64,000 nucleotides of DNA, taken from assembly GCF_006874645.1 (NCBI RefSeq), contig NZ_CP030082.1, forward strand, positions 1,178,001 to 1,242,000, written 5' to 3'. The notes beneath the pieces were generated by a model that was given only the letters and a program-made list of their open reading frames with translations, was not told the DNA's origin and did no database searches. The position numbers and the translations under genes are program-made. Origin of the DNA: Bdellovibrio sp. ZAP7 (lineage in GTDB: Bacteria; Bdellovibrionota; Bdellovibrionia; Bdellovibrionales; Bdellovibrionaceae). Shown here piece by piece: positions 9,258 through 17,970 of the stretch. Positions within the stretch are counted from its first letter, which is position 1; each line of letters begins with the position of its first letter.

Positions 9258-10328
9258 ATGAAAAAGGTATTCCGACATGTAAATCTACACATTAGATTTC
9301 TTGAGATCATTTTCAAGGTCGGAATGATCTTTTGTTCATTTACCTCCAAGGCCTACGCGCTTCCGGATAATGGGCCCTCCGCTCAAGCACATAAAAAAAT
9401 TCTGTTCGTCGCTTCCAATTTAAGAAATGGGGGAGTGAGGGCTGTTAGTGATTCATTTCAGCGAGCCGCTGATGAACTTAAATGGCAAGTGTTGCTGGTT
9501 GACTGCGCGGGAAAGAAAAGCTGCATTCAAGCAGCACTTAAAAGCTCTCTATCAAAAGCCACTGACGGAATAATCCTGGGTGGTTTTGACGGAGCTGACT
9601 TTCGGGAAATCTTAAAAAAAGCTCAGAAGCGAGGAGCAAAAGTCGTTGGGTGGCATGCTTCCGCCAAAGCGGGAGTCACGGAGGACATGTTCGTCAATAT
9701 TTCGACAGACCCGGTGGATGTTGCGAAAGCCGCCGCACATCAGCTGGAAAAATTTGGAAGAAAACCTGGAGGCGTCATCATCCTGACGGACCGGGACTAT
9801 TCGGTTGCGACCTTAAAAACTCTTTCGATGAAAAAAGCTGTCGAAGCTATGCCGGATTTTAAATTGCTCGCCGTGGAAGATTTGGCAATTTCCAAGTCAG
9901 ATAAAGAAATATATCATCTGGTGAAATCCTGGAATCAGCGCTTTGGAAAAGCTTGGACTCATACCTTAGCGATCAATGACCTTTATTTTGATTATATGGC
10001 TGATGCTTTAAAGGGGATTCAGCGCAATGATGTGGTGGGCATCGGTGCCGGGGATGGCTCCATTGAAGCCATCGGTCGCGTGGGCTCCTCCAAATCCGCG
10101 CAAATGGTGACAGTCGCAGAGCCTTTGCAAACCCAGGGCTGGCAAATCGCTGATGAACTTAATCGCGCTTTTGCCGGAGAGCCGCCGAGCGGTTATGCGA
10201 CCCAGCCTCTGGTTATTACCAAGAAATTTACCGACGAAGTTAAAGACGGGAATATCGAGGAGCGTATTCCTTATCAAAGAACATATATGGCCATCTGGTA
10301 TCCTCATCGCGCCAAACCAAAGGATTGA
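9258..10328 (+). CDS. Periplasmic sugar-type substrate-binding protein (LacI/ribose-binding fold)
   Basis: 356 residues. A long N-terminal region ending in SKAYALPD acts as signal peptide. The mature part has the Peripla_BP_4 layout: a first lobe starting KKILFVASNLRNGGVRAVSDSF, the segment DGIILGGFDGADF, the second-lobe GRKPGGVIILTDRDYS and AINDLYFDYMADALKG, and the hinge-return VGIGAGDGSIEAIGRV. Such proteins deliver a small ligand (often a sugar) to an ABC transporter or a chemoreceptor. No permease or ATPase gene is adjacent, so it is an orphan. The stop overlaps the end of a possible longer reading of the following CapA-like gene. Confidence 0.8.
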   Translation: MKKVFRHVNLHIRFLEIIFKVGMIFCSFTSKAYALPDNGPSAQAHKKILFVASNLRNGGVRAVSDSFQRAADELKWQVLLVDCAGKKSCIQAALKSSLSKATDGIILGGFDGADFREILKKAQKRGAKVVGWHASAKAGVTEDMFVNISTDPVDVAKAAAHQLEKFGRKPGGVIILTDRDYSVATLKTLSMKKAVEAMPDFKLLAVEDLAISKSDKEIYHLVKSWNQRFGKAWTHTLAINDLYFDYMADALKGIQRNDVVGIGAGDGSIEAIGRVGSSKSAQMVTVAEPLQTQGWQIADELNRAFAGEPPSGYATQPLVITKKFTDEVKDGNIEERIPYQRTYMAIWYPHRAKPKD

Positions 10329-10414
10329 ACAAACCTTTGACACTCCTGAAAAGAATGCCGACGGCTGATCCCACAAGAGCTAACACTCGTAGGATAAAGT
10401 ATAATTTAGCAGCC

Positions 10415-11452
10415 ATGAATAAGCTGTTTTTCCTCTTCATTCTCGTCGTATTTTCAGTCAAAACTTTCGCCGCAGAGGAATCCTTTGTGACTATTTCAGC
10501 CGTGGGCGACGTGATGCTGGGAACCGATTATCCCACAGATAAACTTCCCAATGACCAGGGTCGTAAGCTCTTCAGGTATGCCGAAAGCTATATCAAAACC
10601 GGCGACATCCGTTTCGCAAATTTCGAAGGAACATTGTTTGATGGAGTCAAAGGCGCTGGAGCGAAAAGTGAAGGTTCCAATCGTCACTTGTTCCGCACTC
10701 CTACAGAGTTTGCGCGCACCTTTGCTGATGCAGGTTTTAATGTTGTGAGCTTAGCCAATAATCATGCGATGGATTTTGGTTCGGAAGGTCTTTACTCGAC
10801 TCAACAAACTTTGCGGTCGTATCAGATTCAGTACTCCACGAAAAAGGGAATGGAAGTTGCACAATTCTTAGTGCGCGGTATTCGTGTGGCTTTGATCGCC
10901 ACTGATTTCTATCCTGGTTCTCGCAGCATTTCTGCTCCGGAGAAAACTTATCAGGAAATTCGCGACCTAAAAAAACGTTTCGATGTCGTGATCGTGTCTT
11001 CTCATGCTGGCAGCGAAGGTTCTGATTCCATCAGAACTCCGAATACGACGGAATACTATATGGGCGAGAATCGCGGAAACTCTGTGGCCTTCGCCCGGGG
11101 GGCCATCGATGCGGGGGCAAGCTTGATCCTGATGCATGGTCCGCATGTGCCTCGCGGCTTAGAAGTTTATAAAGGTCGTCTGGTCGTATATAGCTTGGGA
11201 AATTTCGCAACCGAAAGAGGTATCAACGTCCTAGGCACAGCGGGATTGGCTCCACTGTTGCTGGTGAAATTAGACCCTCAAGGAAAGTTCCTAAAAGGCT
11301 CTATTACATCGTTCATCCAAAACCGCGAGCAGGGTGTGATCTACGATAAAAACCTGGGAGCTTTTAAGCTGATGCAAAGCCTGTCATATCAGGACTTCCC
11401 GGGCTCGACCCCGCTGTTTGACTCCACCACAAGTATGATTCGCCCACGCTAG
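10415..11452 (+). CDS. CapA-family exported protein (poly-gamma-glutamate/capsule type)
   Basis: 345 residues with a signal peptide ending VKTFAAEE. The calcineurin-like CapA fold is indicated by ISAVGDVMLGTDYP near the start, FANFEGTLF, NVVSLANNHAMDFG, VIVSSHAGSEG and LILMHGPHVPRGLEVYKGRLVVYSLGNF. These positions carry the metal-binding Asp/Asn/His residues of the family. Members act in capsule polymer synthesis or cleavage in the envelope, but no capB or capC neighbour is present, so the substrate is unknown. The in-frame start at 10325 would lack a signal peptide; ATG 10415 is preferred. A TATAAT at 10400-10405 would place transcription only a few bases before this ATG. Confidence 0.85.
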   Translation: MNKLFFLFILVVFSVKTFAAEESFVTISAVGDVMLGTDYPTDKLPNDQGRKLFRYAESYIKTGDIRFANFEGTLFDGVKGAGAKSEGSNRHLFRTPTEFARTFADAGFNVVSLANNHAMDFGSEGLYSTQQTLRSYQIQYSTKKGMEVAQFLVRGIRVALIATDFYPGSRSISAPEKTYQEIRDLKKRFDVVIVSSHAGSEGSDSIRTPNTTEYYMGENRGNSVAFARGAIDAGASLILMHGPHVPRGLEVYKGRLVVYSLGNFATERGINVLGTAGLAPLLLVKLDPQGKFLKGSITSFIQNREQGVIYDKNLGAFKLMQSLSYQDFPGSTPLFDSTTSMIRPR

Positions 11453-11541
11453 TTGCGCCCCTGTAACGTAGTGTGAAATAACTATATTTCTGTTTTGCCT
11501 TATTTAAATTTTGGACGCGAAAGATTACTATCTGCGTCATT

Positions 11542-12273
11542 ATGCGTTGGATTCCTCTCTTACTTTTGATTGCTGTTTTGGCTTCGTGCTCCTCTGAAAA
11601 ACCAGAGACGCGCGAGCAAAAAATGAATCGTGGTTTTGAATACCTCGATCAGCAAAACTACGATCAAGCGATTGCGTACTTTCAAAAGCTTTTGAAGGAA
11701 GACGGGCACCCGCAAGTTCGCATGGCCTTGGCCTCGGCCTATGCCGCCCGCGCCGGTATCCGCATTGAAAACATCTATAACTTCGTGGTTGTTAAGCACC
11801 GCCCGGTGATGCGCATTCAAATTGAAAATCTCACTTTTTCTGAACAAACCAACGAAGTGATTCATAACTTAGAAAAGTTCCTGGCCCAGTGGGAGCAAGT
11901 TCCCAACGTGAACGCCCAAGGACGCACAGATCTGGAAAAAGCGGTGGGCATTTTGGCTGAGACCGACAATGGCGGCGCCAGACTTTACAGTGCCATCCTG
12001 CGCGTTGTGGTTTTGAAAGCCAATGTGAGCGAGGGAATCCTCTCCTGGAATCTTGAAACTCAAAGCACAGGCAAAAAACTTTGCGTGCAAGACATTCGCC
12101 CGTGGTGGAGCTGGTGCGAGAAAGTTATCAGCTCTCTAGATAGCCTGGGTAATGACTTAGAAAAAGCCTTCCCTAAAAAACGCGAAGATCTGAAGCAATA
12201 TCGTGCACAGCTTTCTCAAGCCAAAGTGCAAATGAAAGCTGTGACGATCCCCGTGGGTGAGCAATGCTTTTAA
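11542..12273 (+). CDS. Lipoprotein with tetratricopeptide-like repeat
   Basis: 243 residues. A lipobox (VLASC, Cys at about 16) marks it as an outer-membrane or periplasmic lipoprotein. Residues 28-60 (MNRGFEYLDQQNYDQAIAYFQKLLKE) fit one TPR hairpin, followed by helical segments and three cysteines in the C-terminal half (LCVQ, WWSWCEK, EQCF). TPR lipoproteins usually bridge envelope partners. It overlaps the following OMP gene by 10 bases, the first of two stop-start overlaps in a three-gene operon. Confidence 0.8.
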   Translation: MRWIPLLLLIAVLASCSSEKPETREQKMNRGFEYLDQQNYDQAIAYFQKLLKEDGHPQVRMALASAYAARAGIRIENIYNFVVVKHRPVMRIQIENLTFSEQTNEVIHNLEKFLAQWEQVPNVNAQGRTDLEKAVGILAETDNGGARLYSAILRVVVLKANVSEGILSWNLETQSTGKKLCVQDIRPWWSWCEKVISSLDSLGNDLEKAFPKKREDLKQYRAQLSQAKVQMKAVTIPVGEQCF

Positions 12274-13277
12274 GAGTGTTGTTGATCTTGCTTACTTTAA
12301 CTTCTATCGCACAGGCGGGCCCTTTGCCAGCCTACTTGCGCGACGGCGGCACTCGTTTTTTATTTAGAACATTCGGTACCACTTGTTATTCGATGGACAG
12401 CATCGAGCGCGGTCTTCCGTGCAATCCTGCCTTTATCGCCAAGAATGATAGAAAACGTTTCGACAGTGATTTGTTCTTAGGGACAAACATGGATTACCTA
12501 AGTGACGTCGATGACATGGTAAACGGCAACGCCACTCCCGAGCAGGTGAATAGAATTTTCTCGCGCAGAGATGCATCCCAAGCCGAGGCTTCCCTGGAAG
12601 CTGCATTTCAAGCCAGAACCTGGGGCCTTTCAGTTGAACCATATCGCCTGGTTTTTTACACCGACATTCATAATTCGTCATTGCCGGCGGTGAACTTCAT
12701 TGGCGCTGAAGAGAAAAGCCTTAAGCTGCAATTTTCCTCTTACGTAAGCCATAACTTTTATGCGGGTATTCAGCTTCGCTATACGCACGTGAAATTCGTC
12801 GGGAACTACATCATGCTGACTGAAGCTTTGGCTGATGATTCCGAAGAAATTTTCAGAGCGCGCACTCAGGATCTTTTTTATATCGAGCCAGGTTTCGTTT
12901 ACTCTTGGGATGATGAAGTGTGGAAGCCACAAGTCACTGCGATGTTTTCGCAGTGGGGCTTTACTGACGAAAAATCTGAACAGTATCCCGTAAAACCCCA
13001 AGGTATGCTGGGCGCATCGATTAAGCCTCCAGTAGGTATGGGTGTATTTGAAGTGGGCACGCAAGTGGCGGTGGGTACGGATACGCAGCACTGGCAAGAA
13101 ACCGTGCGCGCTGCCATGGCTTATAAAATTGGAATTTTGCAACTGGCGGTCAGCGGTGGTCAGCGCGATCACTCCGCTGGCTTTTTGCTTGGCTATAAGA
13201 ACATCACCAGCGGTCTTTCTTACTGGGGTCAGGACCGCGACAGCGGCGTTTATATTTCCTTCGGGGTGACGCTGTGA
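12264..13277 (+). CDS. Outer-membrane beta-barrel protein of unknown function
   Basis: 337 residues with a signal peptide ending in AQAGPLP. The mature protein shows alternating hydrophobic and polar residues with aromatic girdles (FSSYVSHNFYAGIQLRYTHV, LQLAVSGGQRDHSAGFLLGY) and ends in Leu after an aromatic-rich strand (GVYISFGVTL), as outer-membrane barrels do. Two cysteines lie close together near the N-terminus (TTCYSM, LPCNP). It overlaps the preceding lipoprotein gene by 10 bases and the following gene by four, so all three are probably made together. Confidence 0.78.
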   Translation: MLLRVLLILLTLTSIAQAGPLPAYLRDGGTRFLFRTFGTTCYSMDSIERGLPCNPAFIAKNDRKRFDSDLFLGTNMDYLSDVDDMVNGNATPEQVNRIFSRRDASQAEASLEAAFQARTWGLSVEPYRLVFYTDIHNSSLPAVNFIGAEEKSLKLQFSSYVSHNFYAGIQLRYTHVKFVGNYIMLTEALADDSEEIFRARTQDLFYIEPGFVYSWDDEVWKPQVTAMFSQWGFTDEKSEQYPVKPQGMLGASIKPPVGMGVFEVGTQVAVGTDTQHWQETVRAAMAYKIGILQLAVSGGQRDHSAGFLLGYKNITSGLSYWGQDRDSGVYISFGVTL

Positions 13278-13843
13278 GATCGCTTATCTTAACGCTCCTG
13301 ATTCTTACCACGTGCTTTGCGATGCAGGCGAACGCTTACATGAGTGACGACAATCACTATCAAGGTTTGCCTGAGTGGTCAGAGTTCCGTCAGTTCATCA
13401 AAGAACAACAAGAGGAAGATGAGCGCCTGGGACTGAGCTATATGATTTCAGGTGGTATCGCTGCTGTGGGCGGGGTGATTGGATATGATCTTTCTAACGA
13501 CCCTTTAAGTCGCAGCGTTTACGCATTGACGTCCACAGTGGGGATCGCCGCCATCGGTTTGGGTGCAAGTCACTATTGGACAGGGAATGAATACGACAGT
13601 TTCTTTTACGCTTTAGAAAATTCTAACATTTCTGTTCAGGAAAAAAATCGCATTCTGCAAAAGTACCTGGAAAAAGAGCACGATAAACGCGAGGCCCGCC
13701 GCTGGATCCGCGTGGTGACTCACTCCCTGATTGCAGTGGCGAACTTTTATAGTGCTTCCCGAGAGACAAATGGTGACGTTAAGCCGATCTTTGTGTTCCT
13801 TGGTACCGTGAATACGGTTCTAGCGATCAGCTATTCTTTTTAA
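13274..13843 (+). CDS. Small membrane or exported protein, third gene of the TPR/OMP operon
   Basis: 189 residues, GTG start overlapping the upstream stop (GTGA). An N-terminal signal-like segment (LILTLLILTTCFAMQANA) is followed by a charged helix rich in Glu (FIKEQQEEDERLG) and by three or four hydrophobic stretches with small residues (MISGGIAAVGGVIGYDL, STVGIAAIGLGASHYW, FVFLGTVNTVLAISYSF) that could be membrane helices or barrel hairpins. No family recognised. The stop overlaps the convergent lipid A deacylase gene by four bases. Confidence 0.7.
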   Translation: MRSLILTLLILTTCFAMQANAYMSDDNHYQGLPEWSEFRQFIKEQQEEDERLGLSYMISGGIAAVGGVIGYDLSNDPLSRSVYALTSTVGIAAIGLGASHYWTGNEYDSFFYALENSNISVQEKNRILQKYLEKEHDKREARRWIRVVTHSLIAVANFYSASRETNGDVKPIFVFLGTVNTVLAISYSF

Positions 13844-14784
13844 AAGCCCCGTTGATAACTTAAAGACACATTGCCTCGGTCATCGGCTGAGGTCTGCGTT
13901 TTAAAGCGCTTGGTGCTCATCTCATAGCTATAACCCAGTTCAACGTCGCCGATACGGACGACGAAGCCCATGCTGCCTGCCGTGACCAAGGGACGCTTCT
14001 CGACATAGGGGCTATTACCGTCAGAGTTCCCATCTAAAAAGATATCGCGCGCCACCAGCTTTTCATAAATACGGAAGACCGAGAATAAAGAGAAGTTTCC
14101 ATCATACGCATTAATCGCTCTGTAGCCCATATCATCCGGAATATTGTAACCCCAGCGTAAGATAGCTCCGACCTCCAGATGCGTATCTACGTTCCCCAGC
14201 GACCCACCATAGAAGTATATAAAGTCAGAGCTGTCTTCGTAACGATAAGGCATCACAGCTTGTTTGATCTTTAAATTGATACCCAACTCGTTATGAAGTT
14301 GCTGGTCCCAGCCTTTGGCTTCGGGGACATTAATAAGACGGTGATAGAAGTTCTGCGTTTCTTCTGCGAGTGAAGCAGGTCCCACCACTCCGATATCAAC
14401 ACCATAGGTGTTGAGGAGATTATTTTCGCGCGCACCTAATGATGTCGTTAGAAATAACCAACCAGCATAAGGCTGATCCGCAGGATCCGGAATCGTGCGC
14501 TTGGTATCTTCAGGCGTATAGATAAATTGCGAGAGTGCTACAGAGGAATAAAGTTTTTGTGATTCGGAAAATTGATCTGCCAAACCACTCGTAAATCCAA
14601 AGAGTCCACTGCGAATAACACCGAGAGAAATGTTGTTTGTGAGATGGCGATCGGTGTGTTCGGGTCCCGTGAAGTAGTCATTGCCAATATCTAAAATAAT
14701 CTGTCTTCCGCTGTCTTCAGCGCGTGCTGAAATTATAGGCAGAAAGATGTAAATAAGAATGACCAAGAATCTTTTTGAAGTCAC
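13840..14784 (-). CDS. lpxR: Lipid A deacylase, LpxR family (DUF2219)
   Basis: LpxR is an outer-membrane barrel enzyme that removes the 3'-acyloxyacyl group of lipid A. Here a signal peptide ends at ISARAED, followed by the family motif DIGNDYFTGPEHTDRHLTNN with the Asn-Asp pair, DPADQPYAGWLFLTTS, and NFYHRLINVPEAKGWDQQLHNE, which carries the catalytic His. The C-terminal strand ends in Phe (SLSYQRGF), an outer-membrane insertion signal. The likely start is GTG at 14784 with GAGGA four bases upstream. It lies next to a lipoprotein/OMP operon, in keeping with an envelope region. Lipid A remodelling is the family role; the substrate in this organism is not shown. Confidence 0.88.
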   Translation of the reverse strand: MTSKRFLVILIYIFLPIISARAEDSGRQIILDIGNDYFTGPEHTDRHLTNNISLGVIRSGLFGFTSGLADQFSESQKLYSSVALSQFIYTPEDTKRTIPDPADQPYAGWLFLTTSLGARENNLLNTYGVDIGVVGPASLAEETQNFYHRLINVPEAKGWDQQLHNELGINLKIKQAVMPYRYEDSSDFIYFYGGSLGNVDTHLEVGAILRWGYNIPDDMGYRAINAYDGNFSLFSVFRIYEKLVARDIFLDGNSDGNSPYVEKRPLVTAGSMGFVVRIGDVELGYSYEMSTKRFKTQTSADDRGNVSLSYQRGF

Positions 14785-14965
14785 AAGTCCTCGTGATTAT
14801 TACGACTTTTATATCATCAGTGTAATTAACACGCATCGCCAAGTGCAAAGATTTCATAAATAAGGTGAAATTTACGCGGCGGCTAAAATCGAATTGTCTT
14901 TGCGCGTAATCGGGTGCATTTATCGGCCCACAACAAAAACGTAATCCATTAACAGGAGAATCTAA

Positions 14966-15454
14966 ATGAAAAACATGATCCTTGCTATCGCCGCTCTTAT
15001 CGTTGGTCAAACTGCTAACGCAGCTATCTCTGCAAACTCTTCTTGGGAAGAAATCTTCGCAGCTAAAGGTCCATATCAAATCGTAGCTCCAGCTGTATAC
15101 ATGGGCCGCGCTATTGATTACACTTTCGTTTGCCGCGACGGTGACACTCTTCGCACTCAAAAACCAGTAGACATCGTTGAAGTTGTTCAACCAACTAACC
15201 AAAACGGTCGCACTGAATTCAAAGTTGTTGGTTCTGAAGTTCTTTCTACTTCTATCAACTACACTCACAAAGAATCTTTCTGTGACCAAACTAAAGGTGA
15301 CAAAACAGTTTGCAAAGACGTAGTTTACACTGGCACATACCCAATGACTGTTAACGTAAAAGTTTACACTCAAGTTGGTAACGAAGCTCCAGCTCGTTTG
15401 GCTTTCGTTAAATCATACACAGTTCCAACTTGCGACAACGCATCTGTTAACTAA
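14966..15454 (+). CDS. Abundant small exported protein, four cysteines
   Basis: 162 residues with a clean signal peptide (MKNMILAIAALIVGQTANA). The mature protein is rich in Thr and Val with predicted beta-strands and has Cys at TFVCRDG, SFCDQT, TVCKD and TVPTCDN, enough for two disulfides. AGGAG lies eight bases before the ATG. Codon use is extreme (nearly all Thr as ACT or ACA, Gln CAA, Asn AAC, Lys AAA), as in the aconitase gene, which points to very high expression. It is monocistronic: a divergent promoter region upstream and a strong terminator directly after. Family not recognised. Confidence 0.8.
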   Translation: MKNMILAIAALIVGQTANAAISANSSWEEIFAAKGPYQIVAPAVYMGRAIDYTFVCRDGDTLRTQKPVDIVEVVQPTNQNGRTEFKVVGSEVLSTSINYTHKESFCDQTKGDKTVCKDVVYTGTYPMTVNVKVYTQVGNEAPARLAFVKSYTVPTCDNASVN

Positions 15455-15480
15455 TTAATTAGTTAATTTGGAAATGTTAA

Positions 15481-15510
15481 AAAGCCCGCTTTATCAGCGG
15501 GCTTTTTTTT
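15481..15510 (+). terminator. Strong intrinsic terminator
   Basis: AAAGCCCGCT, TTATC loop, AGCGGGCTTT, then T run. Its core is the exact reverse complement of the terminator at 17884-17910 after the metalloprotease gene. Confidence 0.92.
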
Positions 15511-15519
15511 TGCTTTTTA

Positions 15520-15539
15520 GGTAACACTTTCTTTTTCTG
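15520..15539 (+). repeat. Degenerate copy of the GGTAACA repeat
   Basis: GGTAACACTTTCTTTTTCTG, just after a terminator, resembles the better copies at 17918 and 36887. No matching right arm is visible here. The rest of the intergenic stretch to 15698 shows nothing further I can name. Confidence 0.4.
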
Positions 15540-15698
15540 TACCTCTTCCCAAGAGCTTGTTTCGGTCATCTTTTTGCAACCCTCCTAATTCTGAAAATTT
15601 AAACACGCTTAATTGGATCTGGCCCCCGATCGGGCTCCCAATTTGGTCTCGCTGTCTCATTCTTAGACAGTAGGGCCGTCGCGTATTTTGGAGTGACC

Positions 15699-17870
15699 AT
15701 GCAGTTCTTAAACCGTACGTCTGTGGCTGTGCTCTTGGGTTCGTCTTTATTGATGGCTTGTACTAAAGAGACCGTCAGAGTCGAAGAAAAGCTTTTGCCT
15801 CCCGCTAAAATCGAAGCGACGGCGACCATTCAAAAGAACACAGTGAGCTTTGCTAAGTCCTCCTTAGGTAAGCTCTTCATATTGATGCCGGTCCAAACCA
15901 AAGCTTCACGCGCGGCGGCTCCCGAATATCTGCGATCGTTGTTGGTTTCTTTTGAAAGAAACGGAAGTCGTATCGCCGTTTACAATCGCTCCACAGATAA
16001 TTCGCAGTCCGACATCGTGGTGGATGCTTTGATTCAGACCTTTGAGGTCGTATCTGAGACTGAGGAATATGTGACTTTCGATATCGGTCAGGGATTTATG
16101 AGTCTGAATATGCAGCCCGGTTTGGATGTTGTCATATTGGAGACTTATCCAGTACAAAGCCAAGTGATCGAAACAAAGTCTGAGAACGTCTTGAAGGTAA
16201 AAGACTCTTTCGTTAAATCACTCGCTTTGAAAAACAATGCGATCCAGCTGGTGCAAGATGTGCGTGTCATTCGTCCTTTCAAACCCTATGTGGAGATTGA
16301 TCCCAAAATTCAAAAGGATCTTGCGGAAATCGGAGGGATCCCCACGGAGGTAGAGCAGGGTGCGACCCTTGCTATCGAGATCAAACCTTATGTAAGTAAC
16401 GAAAGTTTTGTCGTTCGCAAGTACGACTCTGAACAGCGCTTTGGATTCTTTATTAATAAAGTCGGAAAAGGCAGTACTGAAACGAAAGAACCGTTGGGAC
16501 AAATCGCCCGTTGGGATGTTTCGGAATCGCGTGGACCCATTCGTATGTTGGTGGCTCCCAATTTTCCAGCGCATTTGCGTGAAGGCGTGAATCATTCTGC
16601 AAATTATTGGAATAAGATTTTTGGTCGTGAGGTTTTGAAAGTCGAGTTTGATTCTGCCATTGATGCAATTCAACCAGATAGAACGATCGTGGTTCGTTGG
16701 ATTCAATGGGATGAGGGTAATGGGGCCTACGCAAATATTCAGACGGATCCTTTAACCGGGGAGTCTTTGCGCGCGATGGTTTATATCACTTCGGCTTTCA
16801 CTGCAGATAAGAACTATGTCGAAGGTCGACCGAAATCGGGCGATGTCATGGGAAGCTCTTTGCGTGGACTTTGTGATTTGGAGATCGATGGATCTTCGAT
16901 TCATAAGGTTAATATCGTTGGCGAAGTGATGGCTCATGAAGTGGGGCATGTCTTGGGCCTTCGTCATAATTTTGCGGGCACTGCGAATGCGCCAGTGTCA
17001 GACCAGGAAATCAAAGAAGCTGTAGATAAAATAATATTGGATGGAACGGTTCAGCCGGTGGCCGCAAGTTCCACGGTCATGGATTATCCTCCGACAGAGG
17101 TTTATTCGATTTTGGGTGCTTATACAAAATCCAATTCACTTCCTTATGACAAAGCTGCGATCGAGTGGGGATACTACGGAAAAGAAACTCCTCGCACCGC
17201 GAATATGTACTGCTCTGACGAGCACATCATGTCTGTGGGCATGGCTGAGCGTAGGTTCTTGGGGTGTGAACGTCGTGACTTGTATGCTAACGTCTTTTTC
17301 GCCGAAAGAGAGAAAGTTATCTCCGCGGCTAAGAATATTGTCGCAAATACGGTCAGCGCGGTGAAGTATAGTTTTAACAGCTTAAAGTCTGACGACTTTA
17401 AGGCAGCTCAGTATTACTTTAGCTTTAGTCCGTCGTTAAGAATTGTAAACGATCTCTATGAATCAACTCCTCAGAAGACTCAACCTCTGGTGATTGTCGA
17501 TGATGTCGTGCCGGACTACTTGGCGAACTTGAGTCCTTATGCGACCAGAAAAGTTGGCTTCTACAATTCCTACGATGCACCTGGTGATAAAAAAATCACT
17601 TCGGATTTGGCTGTATTTGGTGGCATGAAGGCCTATGTGGAATCTTTGAACCCCATTAAAGTGTTTGGAGAGGGCTTCTTCCAAAATCAAGTCCAAGACC
17701 CTAAAACAGTAAGGCTTTTGATTGCTGCGGGTTTAATGGAGGCGCAAGCACTGCGTGTACAAGCGGGTTGGTTGATTCGTGCAAAAAGTCTGGATGAAAA
17801 AGAAGCTGCAGAAGTTGTCAGCAAGTTGGTGGATTTCACCAAGCTTCGTCGCTCAGAGTGGAAGAACTAA
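15699..17870 (+). CDS. Zinc metalloprotease lipoprotein (met-zincin)
   Basis: 723 residues. A lipobox (SSLLMAC, Cys at about 21) anchors it in the envelope. The zinc site is HEVGHVLGLRH (His413, Glu414, His417, His423), and the Met-turn follows in SSTVMDYPP, which places it among the met-zincins; the long N-terminal beta-rich region and the spacing resemble the DUF5117/DUF4953 group. It should cleave proteins on the cell surface or in the periplasm. The ATG at 15699 is preferred over the GTG at 15693 because GGAG ends five bases before it. Single-gene unit; terminators of identical sequence flank it on both sides. Confidence 0.9.
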   Translation: MQFLNRTSVAVLLGSSLLMACTKETVRVEEKLLPPAKIEATATIQKNTVSFAKSSLGKLFILMPVQTKASRAAAPEYLRSLLVSFERNGSRIAVYNRSTDNSQSDIVVDALIQTFEVVSETEEYVTFDIGQGFMSLNMQPGLDVVILETYPVQSQVIETKSENVLKVKDSFVKSLALKNNAIQLVQDVRVIRPFKPYVEIDPKIQKDLAEIGGIPTEVEQGATLAIEIKPYVSNESFVVRKYDSEQRFGFFINKVGKGSTETKEPLGQIARWDVSESRGPIRMLVAPNFPAHLREGVNHSANYWNKIFGREVLKVEFDSAIDAIQPDRTIVVRWIQWDEGNGAYANIQTDPLTGESLRAMVYITSAFTADKNYVEGRPKSGDVMGSSLRGLCDLEIDGSSIHKVNIVGEVMAHEVGHVLGLRHNFAGTANAPVSDQEIKEAVDKIILDGTVQPVAASSTVMDYPPTEVYSILGAYTKSNSLPYDKAAIEWGYYGKETPRTANMYCSDEHIMSVGMAERRFLGCERRDLYANVFFAEREKVISAAKNIVANTVSAVKYSFNSLKSDDFKAAQYYFSFSPSLRIVNDLYESTPQKTQPLVIVDDVVPDYLANLSPYATRKVGFYNSYDAPGDKKITSDLAVFGGMKAYVESLNPIKVFGEGFFQNQVQDPKTVRLLIAAGLMEAQALRVQAGWLIRAKSLDEKEAAEVVSKLVDFTKLRRSEWKN

Positions 17871-17883
17871 TATCTTTATAAAA

Positions 17884-17915
17884 AAAAGCCCGCTGATAAA
17901 GCGGGCTTTTTTTTT
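17884..17915 (+). terminator. Strong intrinsic terminator after metalloprotease
   Basis: AAAAGCCCGCT, GATAA loop, AGCGGGCTTTT and a long T run. The stem is also usable from the opposite strand. Confidence 0.92.
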
Positions 17916-17917
17916 GA

Positions 17918-17970
17918 GGTAACAGTTCCCTTTTCGTCATGCGCAGCAGTACGAAAAGGGAACTGTTACC
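17918..17970. repeat. 20-bp perfect inverted repeat of the GGTAACA family
   Basis: Left arm GGTAACAGTTCCCTTTTCGT (17918-17937) and its exact reverse complement at 17951-17970, with a 13-base loop. It fills the space between the metalloprotease terminator and the stop codon of the convergent peptide-binding protein gene. The same left arm recurs at 36887. Confidence 0.85.
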
